Assembly (NCBI GenBank): GCA_020719895.1
Contig: DYPM01000040.1
Coordinates: 1 to 14,355 of the forward strand
From: Sulfurovum sp.
GTDB taxonomy: Bacteria; Campylobacterota; Campylobacteria; Campylobacterales; Sulfurovaceae
DNA: 14,355 nucleotides
Direction of reading: 5' to 3'
Made by a program: the position numbers and the translations under genes. The stretch's first letter is position 1, and each line of letters starts with the position of its first letter. Under the pieces are notes generated by a model. It saw nothing but the letters and a program-made list of their open reading frames with translations. It was not told the DNA's origin and did no database searches. Of the stretch, positions 1-6,726 are shown piece by piece.

Positions 1-7
1 AGAGACT

Positions 8-916
8 TCACGGCAATACTACTTTTTCGTTTTTGTATGATTGAAGATAGATTTCGACTTTTTCAATTAAGACGTTTGTTTTTTGTAATGTAAGTTGAAG
101 TTGTTCATTTAGAAGTTCTACTTTTTGTGGTGACGTAGCAACATAAGTTATCGTACCATCGATGCGTTTGAGTTTGGATTGAATATCAACCAAAATAGCA
201 TTTAAAAGTTTTAGCGTTGTTTGGTCTGTTTTTGTGATAGTTCCATCTACGCTATTGAGTGTTTTGCGAAGTTGTTGGACTAATCCTTCTGTCTCTTTGA
301 GAATACCATCAAAAGATTTTCCGCTACCGCTTTGACCCGTCACTATTTCAAGTAACGCTTTGTTTTGTGTCAAACGTTCAGAAAGAGTTTGTGTGTTTTG
401 CAAAATATGCTGATAAGGTTTTTGAGGATCAATCATATCTGTGGTAAGTTTATCTACATTTGTAAGGATATTTTCAGTCCTCTTAAGCAATGGCTCAACC
501 TTAAGAATGAGTTCATCAATACCATCAAAAATAGTTACACTTGCAACCATTTCAGGTGCAAGAAGTGGTACATCAAGCGAACTTATCACTTGAAGTTTTG
601 GTGTTCCTATGAGTGGTTTGATAAGCATAAATTTTGCATCTTGATGAAGCCATTTACGATTTTTTTCTGACACTTCCATCTCCATTTTGACCAATCCATC
701 ATCGTCTAAAGCGATAGTGGCGATATTTCCTATTGCAAATCCATGATAATAAACAGGCATTCCTTCAAAAAAATTATCAGCATTTGGAGCTTTTAGAAAA
801 TAGATACTTTTGGTTTCAAACAATCCTTTGTGTAGAACAATTGTATAAACACCATATCCAAATAATCCAATAATTCCAATCATAAAAATGGCTACTTTTA
901 TCGCTATCTTACGCAT
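8..916 (-). CDS. mlaD: MlaD-like MCE-domain protein, membrane-anchored
   Basis: Predicted substrate-binding periplasmic subunit of a Mla/Iam-type lipid ABC transporter, held in the inner membrane by one N-terminal helix. With the start used here (302 aa) residues about 4-25 are a hydrophobic segment. Residues about 36-115 fit the MCE fold (pattern G-M-P-V-Y-Y-H-G-F-A-I-G, then an I-G-T-P-K-L-Q-V strand). The rest is helical, coiled-coil-like sequence with two DGTIT segments. An upstream in-frame ATG at 970 exists, but the ATG at 916 has an AAGGA ribosome site about 8 bases ahead and overlaps the preceding stop by 8 bases, so 916 is preferred. It is the last gene of the hemB-mlaE-ATPase-mlaD run. 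Oddly, residues 194-201 read GQSGSGKS, a Walker A-like string within the helical tail. Family assignment is confident; the lipid cargo is not known. Confidence 0.85.
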   Translation of the reverse strand: MRKIAIKVAIFMIGIIGLFGYGVYTIVLHKGLFETKSIYFLKAPNADNFFEGMPVYYHGFAIGNIATIALDDDGLVKMEMEVSEKNRKWLHQDAKFMLIKPLIGTPKLQVISSLDVPLLAPEMVASVTIFDGIDELILKVEPLLKRTENILTNVDKLTTDMIDPQKPYQHILQNTQTLSERLTQNKALLEIVTGQSGSGKSFDGILKETEGLVQQLRKTLNSVDGTITKTDQTTLKLLNAILVDIQSKLKRIDGTITYVATSPQKVELLNEQLQLTLQKTNVLIEKVEIYLQSYKNEKVVLP

Positions 917-1496
917 CTTTTTCCTTGTTTTTATCATAGCGTTTTTGATTGACGAGATAATCAATTGCATATAGTGTGATTTTTGTTTGTAGCATAAATT
1001 CTACTCTATCTTCAATCATCGCAAAAGTCTCAACATCTGAAAGTTGCAAAAAAGGTTCGATGATAACAATCTCTCTTTTGGTGAAATACGCACGCAATAT
1101 TTTGGTATAAAAAATCATTTCATCGCTACACTCGTGATAACGTTTGTGTGTGATAGACGCCATATCCAATCTCTCCAATGCAATTTCTGCTTGATATTTT
1201 AACGTAGAAATATTGTCTGTATCGAGATAATACGATGGAAGTAGAATATTGTCGATGATTGAGAGATTTGCCATCAAAGGTAACCAAAGTGAGACCACTG
1301 CAAATCTTTTATCTCTCACAAAATTTCGACGCATTTCCTCCATTGAGGATTGAGTATCGCACAGTTTTAGAGGAGACTTCTTGCAAAACAAGAAGTCTAA
1401 GCACGAAGTGCGTGAGCCGTCTGCTGAAGACAACTTAGCGTTAGCAATCTTTTGAAAAGAAATTTGCCTAAATGGCAAGTTTTTTTCAAAAGACAA
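909..1496 (-). CDS. Degenerate MlaF/IamA-like ABC ATPase, no Walker A; possible pseudogene
   Basis: It sits where the ATPase of an MCE transporter belongs, between permease and MCE protein. From about residue 60 it follows the ABC layout: an F-A-V-V-S-L-W-L-P-L-M-A-N-L-S stretch at the Q-loop position, ALERLDM before the signature region, then IVIIEPF at Walker B. The catalytic motifs are eroded. The Q-loop Gln is missing, LSGGQ is replaced by ECSDEM, the Walker B Asp is replaced by Ile though Glu-Pro remains, and the switch His reads YAIDY. There is no P-loop in any minus-strand frame between 1343 and the mlaE stop. The first 50 or so residues come from a hairpin-rich, repeat-like DNA stretch. 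The listed start is TTG at 1496; ATG codons at 1343 or 1334 would leave only the ABC-like part. The frame is also open upstream into mlaE without a usual start codon. It may be a decayed ATPase, or an ATPase-like subunit that no longer hydrolyses ATP. Confidence 0.6.
   Translation of the reverse strand: MSFEKNLPFRQISFQKIANAKLSSADGSRTSCLDFLFCKKSPLKLCDTQSSMEEMRRNFVRDKRFAVVSLWLPLMANLSIIDNILLPSYYLDTDNISTLKYQAEIALERLDMASITHKRYHECSDEMIFYTKILRAYFTKREIVIIEPFLQLSDVETFAMIEDRVEFMLQTKITLYAIDYLVNQKRYDKNKEKDA
1375..1492. repeat. Cluster of hairpins inside the ATPase-like gene 5' end
   Basis: Three inverted repeats lie within about 120 bases. The first is GACTTCTTG / CAAGAAGTC (1375-1383 and 1389-1397, perfect 9 bp). 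The second is a small GCAC-GAA-GTGC palindrome (1401-1411). The third is a 44-base hairpin at 1449-1492, with a perfect 10-bp outer stem (CTTTTGAAAA / TTTTCAAAAG) that continues, after a one-base bulge, through nine more pairs including one G.U to a TAAAT loop. Tandem hairpins like these inside a reading frame are typical of dispersed palindromic elements. The segment encodes no recognisable domain. Identity as a mobile repeat is inferred. Confidence 0.6.
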
Positions 1497-1514
1497 ACAA
1501 TAGCGTCCATTAGG

Positions 1515-1539
1515 CGTTATTTTAAGTTCTGAAAGAACT
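1515..1539 (-). repeat. Imperfect 25-bp repeat, copy at the mlaE 3' end
   Basis: On the minus strand this reads AGTTC, three bases, CAGAACT, one base, AAAATAACG. It matches 14305-14329 of the plus strand at 22 of 25 positions. The AGTTC and GAACT arms form a hairpin in both copies. The copy overlaps the mlaE stop codon and directly precedes the hairpin-rich stretch at 1375-1492. Confidence 0.5.
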
Positions 1540-2368
1540 ATAGTAGTTGAAGAGATAATGATAACACCTCGATCAAAATAATTGCTACAGAGAGTTTCAC
1601 CATTCCTCGCATCACAGAAATTGGTATTGCTGTATAGCTTTTAACAGAAAGACCCAAGCCACTATAGATTGGAATCACCATAGACACAAATCCAAACATT
1701 ACACTTTTGAAAACCATTATATACAACTCAAAAAGCTCAAAAGAGTTCATCCAAAGCAAAAAGTAATATGTAAAATGAATTGCACCATAAAGCAACCCAA
1801 AAAAATAACCGCCTACAAAAGATACCAACACAAACAGCATTGATAACACCAAAACAGAAACACCACCACTTATCACTCTTGGTACAACCAAATAGCCAAT
1901 GACATCAATCCCATAACACTCCAACATCTCTACTTCATTAGAGACACGCATTACGGCGATTTCTGTATTGATCGCCGAACCTGATCGTAGTGAAATCAAC
2001 AATACTGTAAAAAGTGGTGCTAACTCTACTGCAATAAAATATGTCAAAAAACGGTTATTTACTTCTGATACTCCAAGCGTATGTCCAGCTAAAATCAAAA
2101 GCGAAACTACAAGCGTACCAATAATCAATGATAAAAAGAAAAATAGACCAAACATCTGAACCGAAGTAAAATAAATCTGCTTAATCAACACATTCAACAT
2201 CGCTACATTGTAAGTTTTGAAAGAAAATATGGCCACAATAGTTCGATTCAAAAAGTATATAAAAGCGATAAGTTCTTGAACTAAATAAATAGTATCAAGC
2301 CCTAATTTTACAAATCTCTCAAACACTTTTTGAACCTTTATATGATATTTAGATATGAAGTATGACAC
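1538..2368 (-). CDS. mlaE: MlaE/IamB-type ABC transporter permease
   Basis: Integral inner-membrane subunit of an MCE-type lipid transporter, about 276 aa, normal for the family. Several hydrophobic segments are visible (about 73-95, 108-127, 168-193, 196-208, 218-240, 257-276). The family hallmark is clear: an SLRSGSA stretch (126-132), then EIAVMRVSNEVEMLECYGID (136-155) and a VPR (162-164), equivalent to the conserved MlaE loop that contacts the ATPase. It starts 6 bases after the hemB stop. The listed start is GTG at 2368; a GTG at 2326 has a better ribosome site (AAAGG 8 bases ahead) and would drop 14 residues. The next gene, the expected ATPase, lacks its nucleotide-binding motif. The permease itself looks intact, including the coupling loop. 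The protein end overlaps a repeat-like segment, so the last residues may not be ancestral. Confidence 0.9.
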   Translation of the reverse strand: MSYFISKYHIKVQKVFERFVKLGLDTIYLVQELIAFIYFLNRTIVAIFSFKTYNVAMLNVLIKQIYFTSVQMFGLFFFLSLIIGTLVVSLLILAGHTLGVSEVNNRFLTYFIAVELAPLFTVLLISLRSGSAINTEIAVMRVSNEVEMLECYGIDVIGYLVVPRVISGGVSVLVLSMLFVLVSFVGGYFFGLLYGAIHFTYYFLLWMNSFELFELYIMVFKSVMFGFVSMVIPIYSGLGLSVKSYTAIPISVMRGMVKLSVAIILIEVLSLSLQLL

Positions 2369-2374
2369 TACTTT

Positions 2375-3346
2375 TTAGGCATTTAAAATACGTGCTGCCT
2401 CTTTTGCGTGATAGGTGATGATGATATCAGCACCCGCACGTTTAAATCCCAAAAGCGTTTCCATCATCACGCGTTCATAGTCTATCACGCCTGCTTTTGC
2501 TGCCATTTTGAGCATTGCATACTCTCCAGAGACGTTATAGACTGCAAGTGGCAAGCGACTATGGTTTTTGATGTCTCTGACGATATCAAGATACGCCAAA
2601 GCAGGCTTTACCATCAAAATATCAGCTCCTTCTTTTTCATCTTCAAGACTCTCCATAATCGCTTCGTTTCTGTTTGCAGGGTTCATTTGGTAGCTTTTGC
2701 GGTCGCCAAAACTCGGCGAGCTTTCAGCGATATCGCGAAATGGTCCATAGTATGCGGAAGCAAATTTTGTCGAGTAGCTCATAATGGGTAGATTTTCAAA
2801 TCCTGCACTATCAAGTCCTTTGCGAATCGCCGTGATCATTCCGTCCATCATACCGCTTGGTGCGATCATGTCCACACCTGCTTTGGCGTGAACGACTGCT
2901 TGTCTTGCGAGATTGTCTAATGTAATGTCATTGTGTACGGTATGATGCACAAGATCAAGTACACCGCAGTGACCGTGATCAGTGTATTCACAAAAACACA
3001 AATCAGTCACGATAAACATATCGGGATGTGTTGCTTTGATCGCTTTAATGGCAGATGCGATAATGCCGTGATCACACATCGCATCGCTTCCTACGGAGTC
3101 TTTGATTTTTGGAATACCAAAAAGGATTACAGCATAAATACCCAAAGCTTTGAGTTCTGTACACTCTTTGATAATCTCATCAACACTCATTTGATAGACG
3201 CCAGGCATTGAAGCGACTTCTGTTTTGATCCCTTCTCCATACTTTACGAAAAGTGGATAGATAAAATCATGGATACTTAAGCGAGTCTCTTGCACGAGAT
3301 CTCTAAGTATGGGATTGAGTCTTTTGCGTCTAAAACGTGTAAACAT
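2375..3346 (-). CDS. hemB: Delta-aminolevulinic acid dehydratase (porphobilinogen synthase)
   Basis: Cytoplasmic enzyme that joins two 5-aminolevulinate molecules to porphobilinogen, the first common step of tetrapyrrole (haem) synthesis. At 323 aa it has the usual length. Visible active-site features are the metal-binding cysteines C117, C119 and C127 in DLCFCEYTDHGHCG, which indicates a zinc-dependent form, and the two Schiff-base lysines K194 (YSTKFAS) and K247 (MVKPAL). A TTG at 3364 would add six residues. The ATG at 3346 gives the MFTRFRR start typical of HemB and has AAAGG about 8 bases ahead, so it is chosen. It is the first gene of the leftward run and lies 6 bases before mlaE, so the two are probably co-transcribed. 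No functional link to lipid transport is implied. Confidence 0.97.
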   Translation of the reverse strand: MFTRFRRKRLNPILRDLVQETRLSIHDFIYPLFVKYGEGIKTEVASMPGVYQMSVDEIIKECTELKALGIYAVILFGIPKIKDSVGSDAMCDHGIIASAIKAIKATHPDMFIVTDLCFCEYTDHGHCGVLDLVHHTVHNDITLDNLARQAVVHAKAGVDMIAPSGMMDGMITAIRKGLDSAGFENLPIMSYSTKFASAYYGPFRDIAESSPSFGDRKSYQMNPANRNEAIMESLEDEKEGADILMVKPALAYLDIVRDIKNHSRLPLAVYNVSGEYAMLKMAAKAGVIDYERVMMETLLGFKRAGADIIITYHAKEAARILNA

Positions 3347-3519
3347 CACTAAAACCTTTGACAAAAATTTCCCTTCTTGGGGATACAGCGGAGATTTATT
3401 CTACTACAAACCCTCTAAAAAACGCTCTTGGTGTGAGCTTTAGCCTTCTCTTTTTTGATTGTCACTCAACTTTTGCACATAAAATAAATAAAAATCAAAC
3501 TATTTTTTAAGCTCTCATT
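3347..3519. promoter_or_regulatory. Divergent intergenic region with candidate hemB promoter
   Basis: This stretch separates leftward hemB from the rightward toxin-antitoxin operon, so at least the hemB promoter must lie here. On the minus strand a TAGAAT sequence (3398-3403) is a plausible -10 box, about 50 bases before the hemB start; no good -35 is seen, which is common in Campylobacterota. Antisense reading frames here look like chance. Nothing else is recognised. Confidence 0.35.
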
Positions 3520-3549
3520 TATTTGTCCAAATATATAATCGTACAAATA
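3520..3549 (+). promoter_or_regulatory. Toxin-antitoxin promoter with likely autoregulatory operator
   Basis: A perfect -10 box TATAAT lies at 3534-3539. It is enclosed by an inverted repeat, TATTTGT (3520-3526) and ACAAATA (3543-3549), spaced 16 bases. Antitoxins of this type usually repress their own operon by binding palindromes over the promoter, so this is the natural operator candidate. Transcription would start about 20 bases before the antitoxin ATG. Binding is inferred. Confidence 0.55.
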
Positions 3550-3567
3550 GACAACAAAGGATATAAA

Positions 3568-3816
3568 ATGCAAATTACAGCCACACAACTCAAACAAAAC
3601 GTCAATCTGCTTGCCAATATCAAAAATGAGGATATTGTCGTCACCAAACGAGATAAGCCCTTTGCGGTGATTGTGGATTATGATAAATACCATGATTTGA
3701 TAGACATTAAAAACCAAAAAGAGATCAAGAGAAAGATAAAAATACTTGAAAGTTTACCCATTCTTGAGTTTGAAGACAAAGATTACGCGACTATTAAAAG
3801 TGAAATGAAAATATGA
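3568..3816 (+). CDS. Phd/YefM-family antitoxin
   Basis: Small 82-residue protein fitting the type II antitoxin Phd/YefM fold. The N-terminal MQITATQLKQNVN is the usual dimerising, DNA-binding start. It is followed by DIVVTKRDKPFAVIVDYDKY, the family pattern of strand, turn and strand, and then a charged helical tail that would wrap the toxin. A longer frame opens at 3523, but that would start inside the promoter. The ATG at 3568 has AAAGGA at 3556-3561, so it is chosen. Its stop overlaps the toxin start by 4 bases (ATGA), the standard coupled arrangement. Its expected role is to neutralise the PIN toxin and to repress the operon through the inverted repeat just upstream. The family is clear; the exact subfamily is not. 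Confidence 0.85.
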   Translation: MQITATQLKQNVNLLANIKNEDIVVTKRDKPFAVIVDYDKYHDLIDIKNQKEIKRKIKILESLPILEFEDKDYATIKSEMKI

Positions 3817-4214
3817 ACAGAGTGTTTGTAGATGCAAATATCATCATAGATGTCGTGAATGCAACAAGATCAAATCATAAAAATTCATTAAAAAAAGTTT
3901 CAAGTCTGCTCTCTAATAATCATAGACTATTTACAAGTTGCGACATATTCACTACGGTTTATTATGTAGCATCAAAAAGTGTTGATTGTGATTTGCTTAT
4001 TAAGGCTTTGGATTTTATGTTGGAAGTCATGGAGATTATCCCTATAGATTCGGCGATTATCAAAAAAGCATTGCATATTTGCAGTAGTGAAAAAAATAGT
4101 AACTTTGAAGATGTGTTGCAGTATGTGTGTGCTAAAACATTTGATTGTGATTTGATTTTGACTAACGACCATGACTTTTATAGCCCCGATATACGATTAA
4201 TGGGTTGTGAATGA
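3813..4214 (+). CDS. PIN-domain ribonuclease toxin (VapC-like, PIN_3 type)
   Basis: A 133-residue PIN-domain protein, expected to be a metal-dependent endoribonuclease held inactive by the antitoxin encoded just upstream. Likely metal-binding acids are D7 and D13 in VFVDANIIIDV, D100 in NFEDVLQYVCA and D119 in LILTND. The pattern TTVYYVAS near residue 50 and the NFEDVLQY / LTNDHDF stretch resemble the PIN_3 subfamily rather than classical VapC. The acidic residues visible suggest an active nuclease. The gene overlaps both neighbours by 4 bases, so toxin and phosphoribosyltransferase are translated from one message. The RNA target cannot be read from the sequence. Confidence 0.85.
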   Translation: MNRVFVDANIIIDVVNATRSNHKNSLKKVSSLLSNNHRLFTSCDIFTTVYYVASKSVDCDLLIKALDFMLEVMEIIPIDSAIIKKALHICSSEKNSNFEDVLQYVCAKTFDCDLILTNDHDFYSPDIRLMGCE

Positions 4215-4660
4215 ATAGAATTTATTATCCTTACAGCGAATTTCTCATTGATATCCAAACGCTTGTCCAAAAAATAGATCAAAAATGCGATGCGATTTTG
4301 GCAATCTCTCGAGGAGGACTCACACTCGCACATTTTTTGGGTGAGCATTACAAGATTCGCGAGGTGTACGCAATCAATACGATTGGATATGAAGATACAC
4401 AAAAATTAGAATCTCTCAAAGTGTTTAATATTCCAGATCTAACTGCGACAAAAACGGTTTTGATTGTCGATGATATCGTCGATAGTGGCGATACTTTGAT
4501 AGCGGTGCTTGAGGTTTTGCAGAGTCGTTTTCCAGATACGGTGTTTTTGAGTAGTTCGATTTTTTACAAATCCACTGCAAAAATAAAACCGACATGGTTT
4601 GTCAAAGAGGCGAAAGAGTGGATTGATTTTTTTTGGAGTGTTGATATAAAAGCTGAATAA
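4211..4660 (+). CDS. Gpt-like purine phosphoribosyltransferase
   Basis: A 149-residue type I phosphoribosyltransferase. The PRPP-binding loop is VLIVDDIVDSGDT (83-95), and AISRGG (31-36) is the small loop that holds pyrophosphate. WIDFFW (137-142) near the C-terminus resembles the base-recognition segment of xanthine-guanine phosphoribosyltransferase (Gpt). It would salvage xanthine, guanine or hypoxanthine to the nucleotide using PRPP; the base is inferred. The length is close to that of E. coli Gpt. Its ATG lies in the toxin stop (ATGA), so it is the third cistron of the toxin-antitoxin operon, an unusual position for a salvage enzyme. It could be an ordinary neighbour captured by the operon or functionally tied to it. 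Confidence 0.85.
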   Translation: MNRIYYPYSEFLIDIQTLVQKIDQKCDAILAISRGGLTLAHFLGEHYKIREVYAINTIGYEDTQKLESLKVFNIPDLTATKTVLIVDDIVDSGDTLIAVLEVLQSRFPDTVFLSSSIFYKSTAKIKPTWFVKEAKEWIDFFWSVDIKAE

Positions 4661-4770
4661 TACTCTTTTGTATACCAAAATGTCAATAAAACTACTGTTA
4701 CCATTTTGTGACCTGTTTTAGTTATAGTTACTTGCAAAATTTGCATTAAATTAAACCCAAGGAGAACAAC
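4661..4770 (+). promoter_or_regulatory. Leader of the phoX-like gene: inverted repeat and candidate -10
   Basis: An inverted repeat CAAAATG (4676-4682) / CATTTTG (4702-4708) with a 19-base spacer could act as an operator or weak hairpin. A TATAGT (4723-4728) is a possible -10 box, without a convincing -35. A strong AAGGAG ribosome site lies just before the ATG. No pho-box-like direct repeat was recognised. Confidence 0.35.
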
Positions 4771-6711
4771 ATGAAAAAGTATATATTACTTTCATCAGCA
4801 GCGGCGGTAGCTCTTACTTTTGTAGCTTGCACACCTACAGATGGTACGAACGGAACAAATGGTACGAACGGAACTATCGGAACAAACGGAACAAATGGAA
4901 CGAATGGAACGAATGGTACAAACGGTGCAAGCCCTGTTTTCAATAGTGATCTTTCTTCAAAAATCTCTTTCACCAAAGTAGAAGCACCTATTACAGATGC
5001 TAACAAAATGGCGATCTTGACAAGCTCAGGTGTAGCGTATGCTGACGGTTATACTGATGCACTCTCTTTTACAAGTTTGATGAGTGCTGGTGCAGTAAAC
5101 AACGGTCAAAAGTTTGGTCTTTTGAAAAACTCCAATGATGTTGCTATTACTTATACGGATGGTTCTCCGTTTATCTGTGACGGCGAAAACGGTAATGCTT
5201 CTGGTTCAGGACTTGATCACGTATCACTTCTCCAAAAAGACAGCAGACTTTTTATGGTAGCACAGTTTGAGTGTCAAGTAGGTGCGATGTATGGTTTTGA
5301 ACTTGAGCAAAATGCAACCAACGGTAAACTCTCAGTCAAACCAAACTCTATGCAATATATCAGCCAAAAAGATGATTTTGGTGGCTGGGTACACTGTGCT
5401 GGTATGACAACACCTTGGAACTCACACCTTGGAAGCGAAGAGTATGAGCCAAACGCTAGAACAGTAGAAAGTTCACTTAACCAAACAACAATGCTTACAA
5501 GCAACAACTACTTCAATGAAGTGACCAAATTCTACTGGGCAGACGAAAACAACTCGAATGCTACAGCAAATAACAACCCTTATTTCTATGGTTATATCCC
5601 TGAAGTAAAAGTAAATGGTTCAGTAACACCAGCAATCTATACCTATACAAAACACTTCGCTATGGGTAGAGCGTCATGGGAAATGGCATACGTAATGCCT
5701 GACAACAGAACAGCTTACCTTGGCGATGACGGCTCAAAAGTAGGGTTCTTTATGTTTATTGCAGATACAGCAAAAGACCTTAGTGCAGGTACGCTTTATG
5801 CAGCAAAATGGACACAACTTTCAAACGTAGGTGCTGGTGTGGCAAATCTTAGCTGGATCAAACTTGGTCACTCAGATGATGCAACCATCAAAGCGATCGT
5901 AGCAACAGAGCCGAAATTTAGCGATATCTTTAACTATGCGGCACCAACAGGTACTACATGTCCAGCAGGATATACCTATATCAGCACAAGTGCAGGTTCA
6001 GAGTGTCTTAATGTCAAAGCGGGTAAAGAGACTGCAGCAGCATTCCTTGAGACAAGAAGATATGCAGCAATGCTTGGTGCAACAACGGAGTACAACAAAG
6101 AAGAAGGTGTCACTTACAACCCTGAGAAAAACGTTATTTATGTAGCAATGAGTGCAATTTCAGGCACTATGTCAGATACAAGAGGTGATATTCAACTCTC
6201 TCAAAACAACTGTGGTGCTGTCTATGAACTTGCACTTACAACTTCTGCAAGAGACACAAATGGTGTTGCAATCAACAGTGGATTGGTAGCAATGAACCAA
6301 AAAGGCTTAGTAGTAGGAACACCAAAAACATACACAGGCGTTTATTCTGCTTACACATGTGATGTAGATGGTATCTCGAATCCAGATAACGTAGCTTATC
6401 TTGCAGATCAAAACATCCTTGCGATCGGCGAAGATACAAGTGCACATCCAAACGACTTCGTATGGGCATTTGATACTGCAACTGGCAAAATGGTAAGAAT
6501 TGCTTCTACACCATACGGTTCTGAAACAACCTCTCCATACTGGTATACCAATGTAAATGGTTACGGCTATATGACTTTGACAACACAACACCCATTTGGA
6601 GAAATCCTTGCAAGCGATAAGGACTATAACCTTACATCGAACCCATTTGCAGACAAAAACTCTTCTATTGGTGTAATCGGTGCATTTAAGTTTAATCCAG
6701 CAAACAGATAA
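4771..6711 (+). CDS. phoX: PhoX/DUF839-family lipoprotein with Gly-Thr-Asn repeat tether
   Basis: A 646-residue exported protein of the PhoX (PF05787) family, whose studied members are Fe/Ca-dependent alkaline phosphatases with a beta-propeller fold. The N-terminus is a Sec lipoprotein signal ending FVAC, so C20 would be lipidated. Residues 25-51 are nine Gly-x-y triplets (GTN, once GTI), a collagen-like flexible tether encoded by a 9-base-type repeat. The catalytic part shows HCAGMTTPWNSHLGSEE (208-224), which carries the family Cys (C209) and acidic residues. MGRASWEMAYV (298-308), FLETRRYAAMLGAT (425-438) with NKEEGV (442-447), and NPDNVAYL followed by GED are also present. All match PhoX blocks. 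Characterised PhoX enzymes are Tat exported, but this leader has no twin arginine. Its neighbour is a di-haem lipoprotein with a similar leader. Family assignment is good; phosphatase activity is inferred. Confidence 0.85.
   Translation: MKKYILLSSAAAVALTFVACTPTDGTNGTNGTNGTIGTNGTNGTNGTNGTNGASPVFNSDLSSKISFTKVEAPITDANKMAILTSSGVAYADGYTDALSFTSLMSAGAVNNGQKFGLLKNSNDVAITYTDGSPFICDGENGNASGSGLDHVSLLQKDSRLFMVAQFECQVGAMYGFELEQNATNGKLSVKPNSMQYISQKDDFGGWVHCAGMTTPWNSHLGSEEYEPNARTVESSLNQTTMLTSNNYFNEVTKFYWADENNSNATANNNPYFYGYIPEVKVNGSVTPAIYTYTKHFAMGRASWEMAYVMPDNRTAYLGDDGSKVGFFMFIADTAKDLSAGTLYAAKWTQLSNVGAGVANLSWIKLGHSDDATIKAIVATEPKFSDIFNYAAPTGTTCPAGYTYISTSAGSECLNVKAGKETAAAFLETRRYAAMLGATTEYNKEEGVTYNPEKNVIYVAMSAISGTMSDTRGDIQLSQNNCGAVYELALTTSARDTNGVAINSGLVAMNQKGLVVGTPKTYTGVYSAYTCDVDGISNPDNVAYLADQNILAIGEDTSAHPNDFVWAFDTATGKMVRIASTPYGSETTSPYWYTNVNGYGYMTLTTQHPFGEILASDKDYNLTSNPFADKNSSIGVIGAFKFNPANR
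4843..4923 (+). repeat. Coding tandem repeat (Gly-Thr-Asn)9
   Basis: Nine consecutive 9-base units encode GTN or, once, GTI. Synonymous codons vary (GGT/GGA, ACG/ACA, AAC/AAT), so the tract is not a perfect microsatellite, but short identical stretches remain and copy number could change by slippage or recombination in steps of three residues without a frameshift. The opposite strand reads as a Val-Pro-Phe repeat, which is an artefact. Confidence 0.85.
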
Positions 6712-6726
6712 GTTGCTTACTTTTGC

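Noticed and set aside
1492..1515. Frameshift or alternate frame restoring a Walker A in the ATPase-like gene
   Set aside because: All three minus-strand frames between 1343 and 1540 were read; none encodes a G-x4-G-K-[ST] pattern, so a simple frameshift does not explain its absence.
3466..3717. 83-residue minus-strand frame over the antitoxin start
   Set aside because: It overlaps the promoter and antitoxin coding sequence, has no ribosome site and no recognisable domain.
4746..5006. Minus-strand frame reading a Val-Pro-Phe-Val-Pro repeat
   Set aside because: It is the reverse complement of the Gly-Thr-Asn coding repeat of the lipoprotein gene, with no ribosome site or context of its own.
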